Assembly (NCBI GenBank): GCA_016794985.1
Contig: JAEUIQ010000038.1
Span: 1-58,973 of the forward strand
Direction: 5' to 3'
Origin: Planctomycetaceae bacterium
Lineage (GTDB): Bacteria; Planctomycetota; Planctomycetia; Pirellulales; Pirellulaceae
Length of the DNA: 58,973 nucleotides
Part shown: positions 9,123 to 18,045 of the stretch, one piece after another
How the letters are laid out: the number at the start of each line of letters is the position of its first letter
Numbering within the stretch: position 1 is the first letter of the stretch
Notes under the pieces: model-generated
Databases searched by the model: none
What the model saw: the letters and a program-made list of their open reading frames with translations, nothing else
Told to the model about the DNA's origin: nothing
Program-made: the position numbers and the translations under genes

Positions 9123-9350
9123 ATGAGCCGAACTGGATGTAGTTACGACAACGCGGTTGCCGAGAGATTCTTTTGGTCATCAAAAAATGAATGGACGAAG
9201 TTCGAACCATACTCCGATTAGGACGCTGCCCGATGGAGCGTTTTCAAGTACGTTGAAACGTTCTACGATTCCGAAAGAACTCATCAAACCTTGGGATACA
9301 AAACGCCGAACCAATTCGAACATGACCATGACAAAAACTTAGCCGCTTAA
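9123..9350 (+). pseudogene. IS3-family transposase OrfB, C-terminal remnant
   Basis: Reads MSRTGCSYDNAVAERFF, WSSKNEWTKFEPYSD, an in-frame TAG at 9219-9221, then DAARWSVFKYVETFYDSER, THQTLGYKTPNQFE and a TAA stop. This is the conserved C-terminal block of IS3/IS150-type integrases (SMSRKGNCYDNAVAESFF, FEYIEVFYNRxRRHSALGY, PxxFE), including the final catalytic Glu region. Only ~75 codons survive, the N-terminal catalytic Asp residues are not recognisable and an internal stop is present, so it cannot encode an active enzyme. The 35 bases after the stop contain AGGTGTCCGCCAGTCTTGGG, which resembles the right terminus of some IS3 elements, so the element probably ended near 9385. Confidence 0.85.
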
Positions 9351-9385
9351 TCAATTTCAGGTGTCCGCCAGTCTTGGGCTAACGC

Positions 9386-10134
9386 ACCTGAGGAAAACCC
9401 CAGCAAGCCAATAGTGGGAAGGGGAATATCGGTAGTGATTGGGCAGACGCGCCGCAAAGCGAACTTGTTTGTATCGGTCGTCTGTTTCGGCGGAATGGGC
9501 ATCGAAAACCGTTCTCAAAAACTATACGGGCGCAGTCCAGCTCCGGGCTGGCATACGGGCGTCGTTGCCACCGACTTCAAGTTCTTGCGGTTTTCGTATC
9601 AGTTCAACTCCCGAATCCGATGGACAGACGGTGGATAATTGGACATTGCGCGGCTTTTGGGTGTTTCGGGCGATATCCAATTGCGGTCCACTTCGGCCAG
9701 CTCAAGACCTAATTCTTGATCGCGGGCGCTGCCCAAGGGAAACGGTGAGAGTGCGAGTTGCCGAGCTGGCGGTTGCCAGGCGGGGGTTTCGCCACGCACG
9801 GGCCTGGGGAGGTAAAGCGACGCAATACGGGCGGAGTGGTTTGCCAAGTTTGTTCGGAACCGGTCTCGATCGGTGCCCCAAATCGAGTTGTTTCAAATCA
9901 AGTTTCAAGGGGACAGTCAAAAAATCATGTGTTTTGTGCTCGGCCGAGTAACCCATGAGTGCTTGCTTCAAATGCTGGAATAAATGGTGAATCCTGTCCG
10001 TCTGGCAACGACCAACAGGTTGCGGTTCATTCCAACGACTATTAGACTGTGTTGGTCGGGGATGTCGGGAAATTCGCGCCTGAAGACCACAGGATCGAGT
10101 TTCGGTTTTCGTTTTGTTCATCGTCGAGGAAAAC
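9386..10134. other. 750-base intergenic region without supported gene
   Basis: No open frame here has a recognisable domain or a good start. A 9700-9830 segment is rich in short inverted repeats (for example CCAGGC and GCCTGG flanking a ~20-base centre near 9777-9808), and its minus-strand translation reads RGETPAWQPPARQLALS. I have an uncertain recollection of similar low-complexity hypothetical ORFs in planctomycete genomes, so it may be part of a dispersed repeat rather than a gene. The last ~15 bases hold the GAGGA ribosome-binding site of the next gene. Confidence 0.4.
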
Positions 10135-11106
10135 ATGCGTTTTCGAATAATTTCGTTGTTGTGTGCTTTGGCACTCTCCCATTTGGGTCTCGGCCAGGCT
10201 AGCGCCGACGTTGTAGTTGTTAGTGAGTTTTTTGGTGGGCGGATTCAAGCATTCGACGTGAACACCAAGGTTGAAACAACGTTGGCTACGATTGCTGGTA
10301 ATCCTGGGCTTTCGGGATTGGCCTACCATCAGGCGTCGAACACCCTGTACGCGAGTGCTTTGAATCACGGGGGAATCTATCGACTCAACGGTCAGACCGG
10401 AGCAGTTCTTGGTTTCCATGCGCTTGGTATTGGCGTCGCAGGCATTGCGGTAAACGCCAGTGGCAATGTTTACGTGACGGATTTTGGATCAACCAACGTT
10501 CGAATTTATGATTCGACGTTTTCCAATGTGGCCAACCCTGGGTTGATTGTCGTTCCTGGTGCGAACCCAACCTCCGGAGTTGGATTTCTCAACAACGGAC
10601 ACACTTTGATTGCGACTGCGGGCGGCGGAGTTTATCGGCATGATGGAACCAATGTAACGCTGTTCGCCAACAACCCGCTCGCATCAGCACAGATTACCAC
10701 GGATGCCCTGAACAACACCTACATTGGACACGGACTGGGATTTTCAAATAATGCGTTCCGCTACGATGCCAACGGCAACTTGACGGGATCCATCGAGATC
10801 ACCTCAGACATGGTCAATAGTACGGGTTTGGGAGAACCGGGCACAAGTCCTTCAGGTTTGGTGTTTGATCCGAACGGGGACTTGTTCATTGCGGTGCTTG
10901 GTCGAACCAATCCGGGTCACGCGGGCGGCGAACGAGGAGGTCTGTTCAAGTTCAGCGCCGATGGCACATTGCTCGAAACGTTCGCGGTTGGATCCAGTGC
11001 CTACAGTAGCGCTGCCTATATCGCATCGGTCCCTGAACCAAGTGCTCTGGCGATGGTTTCCTTGATTGGGCTCGTTCGATTGTCGTTACGTCGTCGTTCG
11101 CGCTGA
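10135..11106 (+). CDS. Secreted PEP-CTERM beta-propeller protein
   Basis: 323 aa. Starts with a signal peptide (MRFRIISLLCALALSHLGLG, cleavage near ASA-D). The body is built of repeated ~45-residue blade-like units (LAYHQASNTLYASALN, GIAVNASGNVYVTDFG, LVFDPNGDLFIAVLG), typical of NHL/SMP-30-like beta-propellers. The C-terminus VPEPSALAMVSLIGLVRLSLRRRSR is a PEP-CTERM sorting signal: a VPEP box, a hydrophobic helix and a basic tail, processed by exosortase in other bacteria. The ATG at 10135 has GAGG about 6 bases upstream; an earlier in-frame ATG at 10114 would spoil the signal peptide. Likely an exported surface or extracellular-matrix protein; ligand unknown. No exosortase gene is visible in this window. 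Confidence 0.9.
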   Translation: MRFRIISLLCALALSHLGLGQASADVVVVSEFFGGRIQAFDVNTKVETTLATIAGNPGLSGLAYHQASNTLYASALNHGGIYRLNGQTGAVLGFHALGIGVAGIAVNASGNVYVTDFGSTNVRIYDSTFSNVANPGLIVVPGANPTSGVGFLNNGHTLIATAGGGVYRHDGTNVTLFANNPLASAQITTDALNNTYIGHGLGFSNNAFRYDANGNLTGSIEITSDMVNSTGLGEPGTSPSGLVFDPNGDLFIAVLGRTNPGHAGGERGGLFKFSADGTLLETFAVGSSAYSSAAYIASVPEPSALAMVSLIGLVRLSLRRRSR

Positions 11107-11327
11107 TAGCCTTTCGTCGGATGAAAATGGGTCGATATGGGGCCTGTTGGATTTCCAGCGGTTCGACAAGGCTTGCCGGAAGTTTTAGGCCCAACCTCTC
11201 AAGTCAGAACGGAAAGCTTGACAAGGAATAAGATTCAGGACAATTTCAGTAGCCAAACGTTAGCCGTCAATCCTTGAACAGGTTGCCGGTTGCCTAACGG
11301 ATTATTCGACGTATTGGAGTCTTGTGG

Positions 11328-12335
11328 ATGGTCGGAACTCGGCTCGGAATGAATGATCGGCGGGCCGTGACGTTGGTCGAGTTGTTGGTTGTCATCGGCA
11401 TCATCGCGGTTCTGATGGGGTTGTTATTGCCGGCAGTTCAGATGGCGCGTGAAGCGGCACGTCGCGGTTCCTGCGCCAACAACATGCGTCAAATTGGGAT
11501 TGCCTTGCAGAATCACCATGTCTCGCGGAACAGTTTTCCTGCGGGTAGCATCGCCAAACAGTTCCCAGAGAATCCGAACACACCGTGGACTTTCTATCGT
11601 TGGTCCGCTCTGGCATTGGTAACACCCTATCTCGAACAATCCAACGTCCATGATTTACTTCAACTGAACCGGCCGCTGTACACCTCCAGCTTTACTGTCG
11701 CGTCAGAAAGTATCGCGGGCGTGAAGTCGGTGATTCCGACATTCCTTTGCCCGAGCGATGGTTTTCGTAGCCTTCATCCCTCGTTCGCGCCCACCAACTA
11801 CGCGGTATGTACCGGAACGGGCCTAGGTGGTGGAACACCATTGGACACGAATGGCCTCTTCTTTGTGAATTCAAAAATAGGCTTCAAGGATGTTTTGGAT
11901 GGAGCCTCGAACACAATTGCGTTGTCCGAAAGTTTGCTCGGAGTTTCCGGGTCGGAGAATCGCGATCCGACCGTCGCCTATCGTTTTACCTTCGCCGCTC
12001 CGTTGACAGATGTGGCTTGTGATAGTGCTCCCGTTTGGAACTACACCGATCCGCGTGGATTTTCGTGGGCGAACGGTGAATATCGAAACGGCCTTTACAA
12101 CCATTACTACGCGCCGAATGCTAAATCTGCCGACTGTTTGGCTCCGTTTCTTGGTGGTGGTTTTCCCAGAATTTATACTCCGTTTGGGTGGAAAACGGCA
12201 CGAAGCAATCACCCTGGTCTTGTCAACGCGCTTCGCGCCGATGGCTCATTGACGACGGTTAGCGACGAGATTGACCCCGCGATTTGGGCCGCCATCGCCA
12301 CGCGAGCGGGTGGTGAAATAGTTTCCGACTTCTAG
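11328..12335 (+). CDS. DUF1559 pseudopilin-like protein
   Basis: 335 aa. The N-terminus has the type IV pilin/pseudopilin processing site and helix (RRAVTLVELLVVIGIIAVLMGLLLPAVQMAREAARR, cleavage expected before the first hydrophobic run, glutamate at +5). It is followed by the DUF1559 body: CANNMRQIGIALQNHH, the CPSD segment, and the GxSNTIALSE motif near residue 200. DUF1559 (SBP_bac_10-like) proteins are massively expanded in planctomycetes and thought to be surface proteins assembled by a type II/IV-pilus-like system. The ATG at 11328 has GGAG 8 bases upstream; the TTG at 11322 is too close to it. It stands alone, ~220 bases after the PEP-CTERM gene. Confidence 0.95.
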   Translation: MVGTRLGMNDRRAVTLVELLVVIGIIAVLMGLLLPAVQMAREAARRGSCANNMRQIGIALQNHHVSRNSFPAGSIAKQFPENPNTPWTFYRWSALALVTPYLEQSNVHDLLQLNRPLYTSSFTVASESIAGVKSVIPTFLCPSDGFRSLHPSFAPTNYAVCTGTGLGGGTPLDTNGLFFVNSKIGFKDVLDGASNTIALSESLLGVSGSENRDPTVAYRFTFAAPLTDVACDSAPVWNYTDPRGFSWANGEYRNGLYNHYYAPNAKSADCLAPFLGGGFPRIYTPFGWKTARSNHPGLVNALRADGSLTTVSDEIDPAIWAAIATRAGGEIVSDF

Positions 12336-12591
12336 GGGCCCTCGGCCAAGTTGGGGATGCGAAAACTCGCAAGCTTCCCAAACGGCCTGAACGCGGCAGC
12401 AAGTCGGTAATTACCAAGCCGCAAGATTTTCGATCTTATCTCGAAACGACTCGCTGGTTCGTTAACTTCGCAGACACGTTTCTAGCCCTCATGGATCGAC
12501 CATTTCTTGGTTTGCGGCATGTTCCGACCAGTTCAAAACCGTTAAACTGCTACGCTTGATCTTGCGGGGCAATGAACGGAGGTTGACTGGA

Positions 12592-14925
12592 ATGAACAGT
12601 CCAAAATTGGTCGCTGCTGATCGCTGGCTTGTCTCTATCTCGGCTTTTGGCTGTCTCTGCGCATGCGGAGTTTGGAGCCTGGCCGCCGAGTCGCTTGGGG
12701 GCGAACTCGGGGGAGGCGTTCCACCGGTTCGATCGCTGGTGGTAACCGGTACCAACGATCCGGCAAAACTTTGGAAAGCGGCGCGCGAAGGTGATTTGGC
12801 AGAGGTCCAAACGCAACTTGAAGCGGGGGTCGATGTCAATGCGGCGACTCCTTACGGGGCGACCGCTTTGAGTTTTGCGTGCGATCGCGGACATTTGCCA
12901 ATCGTCGTGAAATTGTTGGAGGCCGGGGCCAATCCAAATGTGACAGACACCTTCTACGGGGCAACTCCTTTAACTTGGGCGCATTCCAACGAACATTTTG
13001 AGGTCGTCTCCGCGTTGCTCGCGGCCGGTGCCGATGGCGCCGATCAAATGCTACTGCAAGCTGTGGCTGCCAACCAACTTCCGCTCGCCGAAGCCGTACT
13101 CAAATCTGGAAAAGTGACACCCGCGACGTTGGCGGTCGCCAAGCTACAAGCCGATGCTCGCTACGAAGCCCCATGGAAGGAGCTGTTCCGCGAGATTTCT
13201 GTCGAAGGAGTATTCAGTGAGTTAACTGCCGAGCAACGAACCGCGTTGGTTGGTACTTATGAGTTGGAATCGGGTTCTTTCAAATTGGTTTTTAGCGAAA
13301 ATGAAGGCGAGTTGAATGCGGCGTTGGGGAACGCAAAACCTGATCGCGTTTACGTTGTTGATTCCAGCACTCTGCTGCACAGTACGTACGAGTTCAAAGT
13401 CGAATGGCACGAAGGCCAAGTTCATTGTGTAACGACGACCATGGGCGGCAATCCCGTCAAGTTCGTGCGTGCGGAGCGAAAGCCTGTCCCCGATGTCTCG
13501 ACGCCTGACAAGTCGGAATCGCCGGCTCCCGACTCCGCGGCGGAGAATTCTGCGACAGAATCGAAACCGGCCTTTCAGCCGCATGCGGAAGACGCCCAGT
13601 ATTCCTCGGCGAATTGGCCTTCGTTTCGTGGCACGGGAGCTCGCGGCATCGCGGATGGTCAAGCTCCGCCCACCGAATGGAACGTCGAAGAAAATAAAAA
13701 TGTCATGTGGCGCACCTCGATCGGCGGACTCGGCAATTCCTGCCCTGTGATTTGGGGCGAGCGACTGTTCGTTACCACCGCCATCAGCGAAAACGCCAAT
13801 ACGGATGTTCGAATCGGCTTGTATGGCGATGTGGATTCTGTCGAGGACGACAGTGTTTATGACTATAAGGTCATCTGTTTGCACAAGAAGACGGGCCAGA
13901 TTTTGTGGGAAAAGGTTTTGCACACCAGTCGGCCGGCAGTGAAGCGTCATTCGAAGTCTTCGCATGCCAATCCCACGATCGCGACGGATGGAACGAACGT
14001 GGTTGCTTTTTTTGGGTCGGAGGGTTTGTATTGTTTGGATTTTGATGGCAACCAAAAATGGAAAGTCGATTTGGGTTTCTTAGATAGCGGTTGGTTTTTT
14101 GACCCCGGATACCAATGGGGCTTCGGCAGTTCTCCGATCATTTTCGAGGATCGAGTGATCGTCCAGTGCGACATTCAAGAGAATTCGTTTGTGGCAGCTT
14201 TCGATTTGGAATCGGGCCGACAAGTTTGGCGAACCCCGCGTCAGGAAATTCCCACTTGGCCCACCCCAACGGTCCATGTCTTTGGCGACATTCCGATGCT
14301 GCTGACCCATGGCACCAAAGCGGCGCGAGGCTACGACGCACGCGACGGACAACCACTATGGGAACTGCCGGGGCACTCGGAGATCGTCGTCCCGACTCCG
14401 TTTGTCGCCCGAGGTCTGATTTTTCTCGCCAGTGGCTATTCGCCGGTACAGCCGATCGTCGCCCTGCGTCCAACGGCCCGAGGACAAATCGAACTCAAAG
14501 CGGTCGAGTCCGCAGAAACGACCGAGTCGGATGGCAACAAGTTGGAAACACCCTCTGAACCGATCGCTTGGAGTGTGATGCGCGGCGGACCGTACATGCC
14601 CACCCCCATTGCCTATGGCGATCATCTTTATGTGTGTGCCAACAATGGCCTGATAACTTGCTACGAGTTATTGTCCGGGCGTCAAATTTATCGTGAGCGA
14701 TTGAAAATGGGCGGCGCGGCTGCGTTTACCGCTTCGCCGATTGCGGCAGATGGGCACCTGTATTTCACCGCCGAAGACGGCCGAGTTGCCGTCGTGAAAG
14801 CGGGAGAAGAATTGGATTTGGTCGCAATCAATCCGGCCGGTCAGACGGTGATGTCGACCCCGGCAATTTCTGAAGGCGTGTTCTATTTGCGCACGGTCCA
14901 AGAAGTCATTGCGGTGTGTCAATAG
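12592..14925 (+). CDS. Ankyrin-repeat / quinoprotein-like beta-propeller fusion, secreted
   Basis: 777 aa. A hydrophobic signal sequence (WLVSISAFGCLCACGVWSLAA) is followed by ankyrin repeats at ~residues 55-175 (LWKAAREGDLAEVQTQLEAG, GATALSFACDRGHLPIVVKLL, GATPLTWAHSNEHFEVVSALL). A small all-beta region (~205-295, GTYELESGSFKLVFSENEGEL) resembles DUF3471-type C-terminal barrels of hydrolases. A PQQ-like propeller then fills ~340-777, opening with WPSFRGTGARGIADGQAPP, which is characteristic of planctomycete quinoprotein-like proteins. I see no conserved PQQ-dehydrogenase catalytic residues, so the propeller may be structural or binding. The ATG at 12592 follows GGAGG by 9 bases. Ankyrin plus propeller in one exported chain suggests a periplasmic scaffold or binding protein; its partner is unknown. 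Confidence 0.85.
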   Translation: MNSPKLVAADRWLVSISAFGCLCACGVWSLAAESLGGELGGGVPPVRSLVVTGTNDPAKLWKAAREGDLAEVQTQLEAGVDVNAATPYGATALSFACDRGHLPIVVKLLEAGANPNVTDTFYGATPLTWAHSNEHFEVVSALLAAGADGADQMLLQAVAANQLPLAEAVLKSGKVTPATLAVAKLQADARYEAPWKELFREISVEGVFSELTAEQRTALVGTYELESGSFKLVFSENEGELNAALGNAKPDRVYVVDSSTLLHSTYEFKVEWHEGQVHCVTTTMGGNPVKFVRAERKPVPDVSTPDKSESPAPDSAAENSATESKPAFQPHAEDAQYSSANWPSFRGTGARGIADGQAPPTEWNVEENKNVMWRTSIGGLGNSCPVIWGERLFVTTAISENANTDVRIGLYGDVDSVEDDSVYDYKVICLHKKTGQILWEKVLHTSRPAVKRHSKSSHANPTIATDGTNVVAFFGSEGLYCLDFDGNQKWKVDLGFLDSGWFFDPGYQWGFGSSPIIFEDRVIVQCDIQENSFVAAFDLESGRQVWRTPRQEIPTWPTPTVHVFGDIPMLLTHGTKAARGYDARDGQPLWELPGHSEIVVPTPFVARGLIFLASGYSPVQPIVALRPTARGQIELKAVESAETTESDGNKLETPSEPIAWSVMRGGPYMPTPIAYGDHLYVCANNGLITCYELLSGRQIYRERLKMGGAAAFTASPIAADGHLYFTAEDGRVAVVKAGEELDLVAINPAGQTVMSTPAISEGVFYLRTVQEVIAVCQ

Positions 14926-14973
14926 TTCTTATCTAGGTTCAGTCTACACGTTGGAATTCATTTGGAGTTTTTC

Positions 14974-16341
14974 ATGGACCCTGCGGCATTGTTAGCGGAA
15001 ACAACGGCAACCGGAGACGGTTGGAATCTTGGCTTGCGTCTAATGAGCTTTGTCGGGATTTGGGTGTTCCTGCTGTTGACTTGGTTGATGAGTAGCGACA
15101 AAGCACGATTTCCTTGGCGAATTGTCATCGTGGGCTTGGTCATGCAACTGCTATTGGCGGGTATCGTTTTTTCATCTCGCGGTTGGACCATGAATGGCCA
15201 ATTCCCTGACGGAGTCTTGTTTGCAGGGATTGGATTTGTTTTTGACAATATTCAATCATGGGTTCGCAAAGGAACAGAATTTCTGGTTGGCTTGCGATGG
15301 AATGATCCAGCGCCTTCCACGGACGCGCCGTTGATCTTGCTAACCACTTTTGTGGTGGGGGTTTTATCGACCATCGTGTTCTTTTCGTCCTTGATGAGTG
15401 GCTTGTACTATCTTGGGTTGATCCAACCGATTGTGCGAGGCATGGCCTGGGTAATGCAGCGATCTCTGGGAATTTCGGGACCGGAAAGTCTCGCCGCTGC
15501 AGCCAATGTATTCGTCGGTCAAACCGAAGCTCCACTGGTCGTTCGGCCCTATATCCCCAAAATGACGCAATCAGAGCTCAATTGTTTGATGGTGGGTGGC
15601 TTTGCGACGATTTCCGGCGGCCTGATGGCTTCATTGGTGGGATTAGGTGTGAATCCCGGTCACTTGTTAACGGCGTCCGTGATCTCGGCGCCGGCTGCCA
15701 TCTTGATCGCCAAGATTTTGCAACCAGAACGGCCCGATGCCAACCTGGACGCCGAATTGCAAATGACGACGGAATCCGAATCCGTCAACTTGATTGACGC
15801 GATTTCTTCCGGGGCAGCCGATGGCATGAAACTGGCGATCAATGTCGCTGCCATGTTGTTGGCGTTCTTGGCTTTGATTGCGATGGCGAATTCGATGATT
15901 GCTGGCTTGGGGTGGGCAACTCGCTCAGGCTTAGGGCTGTTCGTTCCAGATCCACCAGAAATGAACTGGAGCTTTGAAGGGCTCATGGGCATCTTGTTTT
16001 GTCCAATTGCGATCCTCATGGGTATCGACACACGTGACAGTATTCCGGCGGGTCAACTGTTGGGTGTAAAGATGGTCGCCAACGAGTTTGTGGCCTATCT
16101 ACAAATGACCGGCATGAAGGACGCGAGTGGCGCTTCGCTGCTCTCCGAGCGCACCACGGTGATCATGACTTACGCCTTGTGTGGCTTCTCGAATTTTTCG
16201 TCCATTGGAATTCAGTTGGGTGGTATCGGAGGCATGGCCCCGGAACGGCGGGGCGACTTGGCAAAGCTCGGGTTACGGGCAATGCTGGGCGGAGCCATTG
16301 CGTGTTGTATCACTGGCTGCATCGCGGGAATGGTTTTATAG
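14974..16341 (+). CDS. Concentrative nucleoside transporter (CNT/NupC family)
   Basis: About 455 aa integral inner-membrane protein with roughly ten hydrophobic segments. It carries the two CNT substrate-site motifs: NVFVGQTEAPL near residue 180 (the GQTE nucleobase-binding loop) and MVANEFVAYLQM near residue 360 (NEF/ExxNEF region). CNT proteins import nucleosides with a cation (sodium or proton). The ATG at 14974 has GGAG 6 bases upstream; the TTG at 14962 in the same frame lies too close. The next gene (Rieske) starts 2 bases after its stop and purE starts 11 bases after that, so the three probably form one transcript joining nucleoside uptake with purine synthesis. Confidence 0.92.
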   Translation: MDPAALLAETTATGDGWNLGLRLMSFVGIWVFLLLTWLMSSDKARFPWRIVIVGLVMQLLLAGIVFSSRGWTMNGQFPDGVLFAGIGFVFDNIQSWVRKGTEFLVGLRWNDPAPSTDAPLILLTTFVVGVLSTIVFFSSLMSGLYYLGLIQPIVRGMAWVMQRSLGISGPESLAAAANVFVGQTEAPLVVRPYIPKMTQSELNCLMVGGFATISGGLMASLVGLGVNPGHLLTASVISAPAAILIAKILQPERPDANLDAELQMTTESESVNLIDAISSGAADGMKLAINVAAMLLAFLALIAMANSMIAGLGWATRSGLGLFVPDPPEMNWSFEGLMGILFCPIAILMGIDTRDSIPAGQLLGVKMVANEFVAYLQMTGMKDASGASLLSERTTVIMTYALCGFSNFSSIGIQLGGIGGMAPERRGDLAKLGLRAMLGGAIACCITGCIAGMVL

Positions 16342-16343
16342 TC

Positions 16344-16682
16344 ATGGAATTCGAAACCGTAACGAATAAAAACGAGTTGCCATCAGGCACGGGACGAGCG
16401 TTCGTCGTCGGCGAACGTTTGATTGCTATCTTTCACTTAGCGGACGGCCAACTACGCGCTATTGATGACGCCTGCCCTCACCAGGGTGCTTCTTTGGCGG
16501 AAGGCCACGTGGAAGATGGTACGGTTGCCTGTCCCTGGCACGCCTGGCGGTTTCGCTTGTGCAACGGAACTTGGGCTGATAATCCACGACTAAAGGTCAA
16601 TGCCTATGCGGTTCGCTGGGAAGGGGACGACATTCAAGTCTGCCCGGAACCGTTGGTCGAGCCCCCCAACAATCAAGCCTAG
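16344..16682 (+). CDS. Small Rieske [2Fe-2S] ferredoxin
   Basis: 112 aa soluble protein consisting of a single Rieske domain. The cluster ligands are clear: C44-P-H46 in [10 protein letters not shown] and C63-P-W-H66 in [10 protein letters not shown], spaced as in NirD-like and dioxygenase-type Rieske ferredoxins. It has no membrane anchor and no disulfide-forming extra cysteines, so it is expected to carry electrons in the cytosol. The ATG at 16344 is 2 bases past the CNT transporter stop, so translation is probably coupled. Its redox partner is not in the window; location between a nucleoside transporter and purE is odd and gives no direct clue to function. Confidence 0.93.
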   Translation: MEFETVTNKNELPSGTGRAFVVGERLIAIFHLADGQLRAIDDACPHQGASLAEGHVEDGTVACPWHAWRFRLCNGTWADNPRLKVNAYAVRWEGDDIQVCPEPLVEPPNNQA

Positions 16683-16693
16683 GATTTCAAGCA

Positions 16694-17197
16694 ATGAGCC
16701 AAGATTCTTCACCTGCCATTCACGTCGGGGTCGTGATGGGAAGTCGTTCGGACTGGGAAACCATGACGGCTTGTGCTGACATGTTGCAACAGTTCGGGGT
16801 CGGTTTCGAATGCCGAGTTGTCTCCGCCCACCGAACTCCGGATTGGATGTTCGAGTATGCAAAATCGGCCGCCAAGCGGGGGTTGAAGGTCATCATCGCC
16901 GCGGCCGGCGGAGCCGCCCATTTGCCCGGCATGATTGCTTCGCAAACAGTGCTGCCGGTGCTGGGAGTTCCGATTCGCAGCCAAGCCCTTCAAGGCTTGG
17001 ATTCATTACTCTCGATTGTCCAAATGCCCGGCGGAATTCCAGTTGGAACACTGGCCATCGGAACTGCCGGGGCCAAAAACGCGGCTCTCTTGGCGGTGCG
17101 AATTCTGGCGACAGAGGACCAGGGCTTGGCCAACAAAATGCAAGAATTCTTGGACCAACAACGAGATTCCGTCTTGGAGGACTCGCATTTACCGTAG
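16694..17197 (+). CDS. purE: N5-CAIR mutase
   Basis: 167 aa. Converts N5-CAIR (the PurK product) to CAIR in purine biosynthesis. Motifs of class I PurE are intact: [25 protein letters not shown] (active-site His), [12 protein letters not shown] and [18 protein letters not shown]. The presence of purK at 2875-4074 agrees with a class I enzyme. The ATG at 16694 lies 11 bases after the Rieske gene stop. Tail-to-tail with the minus-strand envelope operon, whose last gene ends 8 bases away. Confidence 0.97.
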   Translation: MSQDSSPAIHVGVVMGSRSDWETMTACADMLQQFGVGFECRVVSAHRTPDWMFEYAKSAAKRGLKVIIAAAGGAAHLPGMIASQTVLPVLGVPIRSQALQGLDSLLSIVQMPGGIPVGTLAIGTAGAKNAALLAVRILATEDQGLANKMQEFLDQQRDSVLEDSHLP

Positions 17198-17205
17198 CGA
17201 ACGTT

Positions 17206-18045
17206 TCAAGGCGTTGGAAACTCGTTCGATTCCGTCAACACACACTCCAACCGAGCCAGTGTCGCCAAGGCACGCCGATCGTCGGCGGCCATCTCGGTCA
17301 ACAGCTCCCCCATCCAAACTTGGACGGGATCCCCCACAACCAACTCGATTTGCGACTGCCGAATGGCTCTTTCTATGGCTGCACGCGGGACTCGAGCCGA
17401 CTCCTGCCCGGCATCCGTGGAACTACTACGATCTTCCCGCAGTGCGAGTTTCCATTTCAACTTGTTATCCGCCGACAGGCGTTTCACGAACCACAACCAA
17501 GGCTCCGTTTCCTCGTCGGCAAAACTCATGATTTCGGTATTCCAACCGAAATCAATGATTTCTCGCCTCAGTCGTTCGCGAGCCAAGCCTGGCGGCATGG
17601 AATGGAGACGCAGTCGATAGATTGCTTTCTTCCATGACTCATTCAAGTTATCGGTCTTCAGGAGCTTCGAAAGAATCTCGTGGCCTTCGTGTCGTGCTTC
17701 TATATCGTGGTGCATCGCTAAAAGGTTTTCCGCGTGCGAGAACAGTTCGGATGGCGTGCCGTGGTCCAAGTTTGGTCGCGATTCCAAGGTCACGGTGCGA
17801 ATGACTCGCAGCACATCTTTACTAGCGAATCGCTCGCGGGTTAGCGCTCCACTGGATTGTCGAACATCGAATTGAACGCCATTTGCGTCCTCTACAACGA
17901 GGCGTCCCGATACAGGAGGCGCATCGCTAGAGAAGTACAATACATCCGCCTGACAAGCATTACATCCGAACGCCAACCACAGAAACCCGCCAGCACGGCG
18001 GCAGCTGACAAGCCAACAACCAAGCTTTAAATTTCTCGCACTCAT
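17206..18045 (-). CDS. Uncharacterised secreted protein, last gene of ExbBD operon
   Basis: 279 aa. The N-terminal sequence (LGCWLVSCRRAGGFLWLAFGCNACQA) looks like a signal peptide with cleavage near QA-D. The first ~65 mature residues are predicted beta-rich (VLYFSSDAPPVSGRLVVEDANGVQFDVR), reminiscent of the small beta-domain that other planctomycete proteins use at their N-termini; the rest is helical. I do not recognise the family. The start ATG at 18045 overlaps the stop of the 958-aa gene as ATGA, which indicates translational coupling; an earlier Met (18105) lies inside that gene. It is the sixth and last gene in the minus-strand run that begins with exbB. Confidence 0.75.
   Translation of the reverse strand: MSARNLKLGCWLVSCRRAGGFLWLAFGCNACQADVLYFSSDAPPVSGRLVVEDANGVQFDVRQSSGALTRERFASKDVLRVIRTVTLESRPNLDHGTPSELFSHAENLLAMHHDIEARHEGHEILSKLLKTDNLNESWKKAIYRLRLHSMPPGLARERLRREIIDFGWNTEIMSFADEETEPWLWFVKRLSADNKLKWKLALREDRSSSTDAGQESARVPRAAIERAIRQSQIELVVGDPVQVWMGELLTEMAADDRRALATLARLECVLTESNEFPTP

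Noticed and set aside
8830..9210. 126-aa minus-strand frame over the IS remnant
   Set aside because: It is antisense to readable IS3 transposase sequence and has no domain.
13222..14055. 277-aa minus-strand frame, Arg/Ile-rich
   Set aside because: Antisense shadow of the ankyrin/propeller gene with composition typical of reversed coding DNA.
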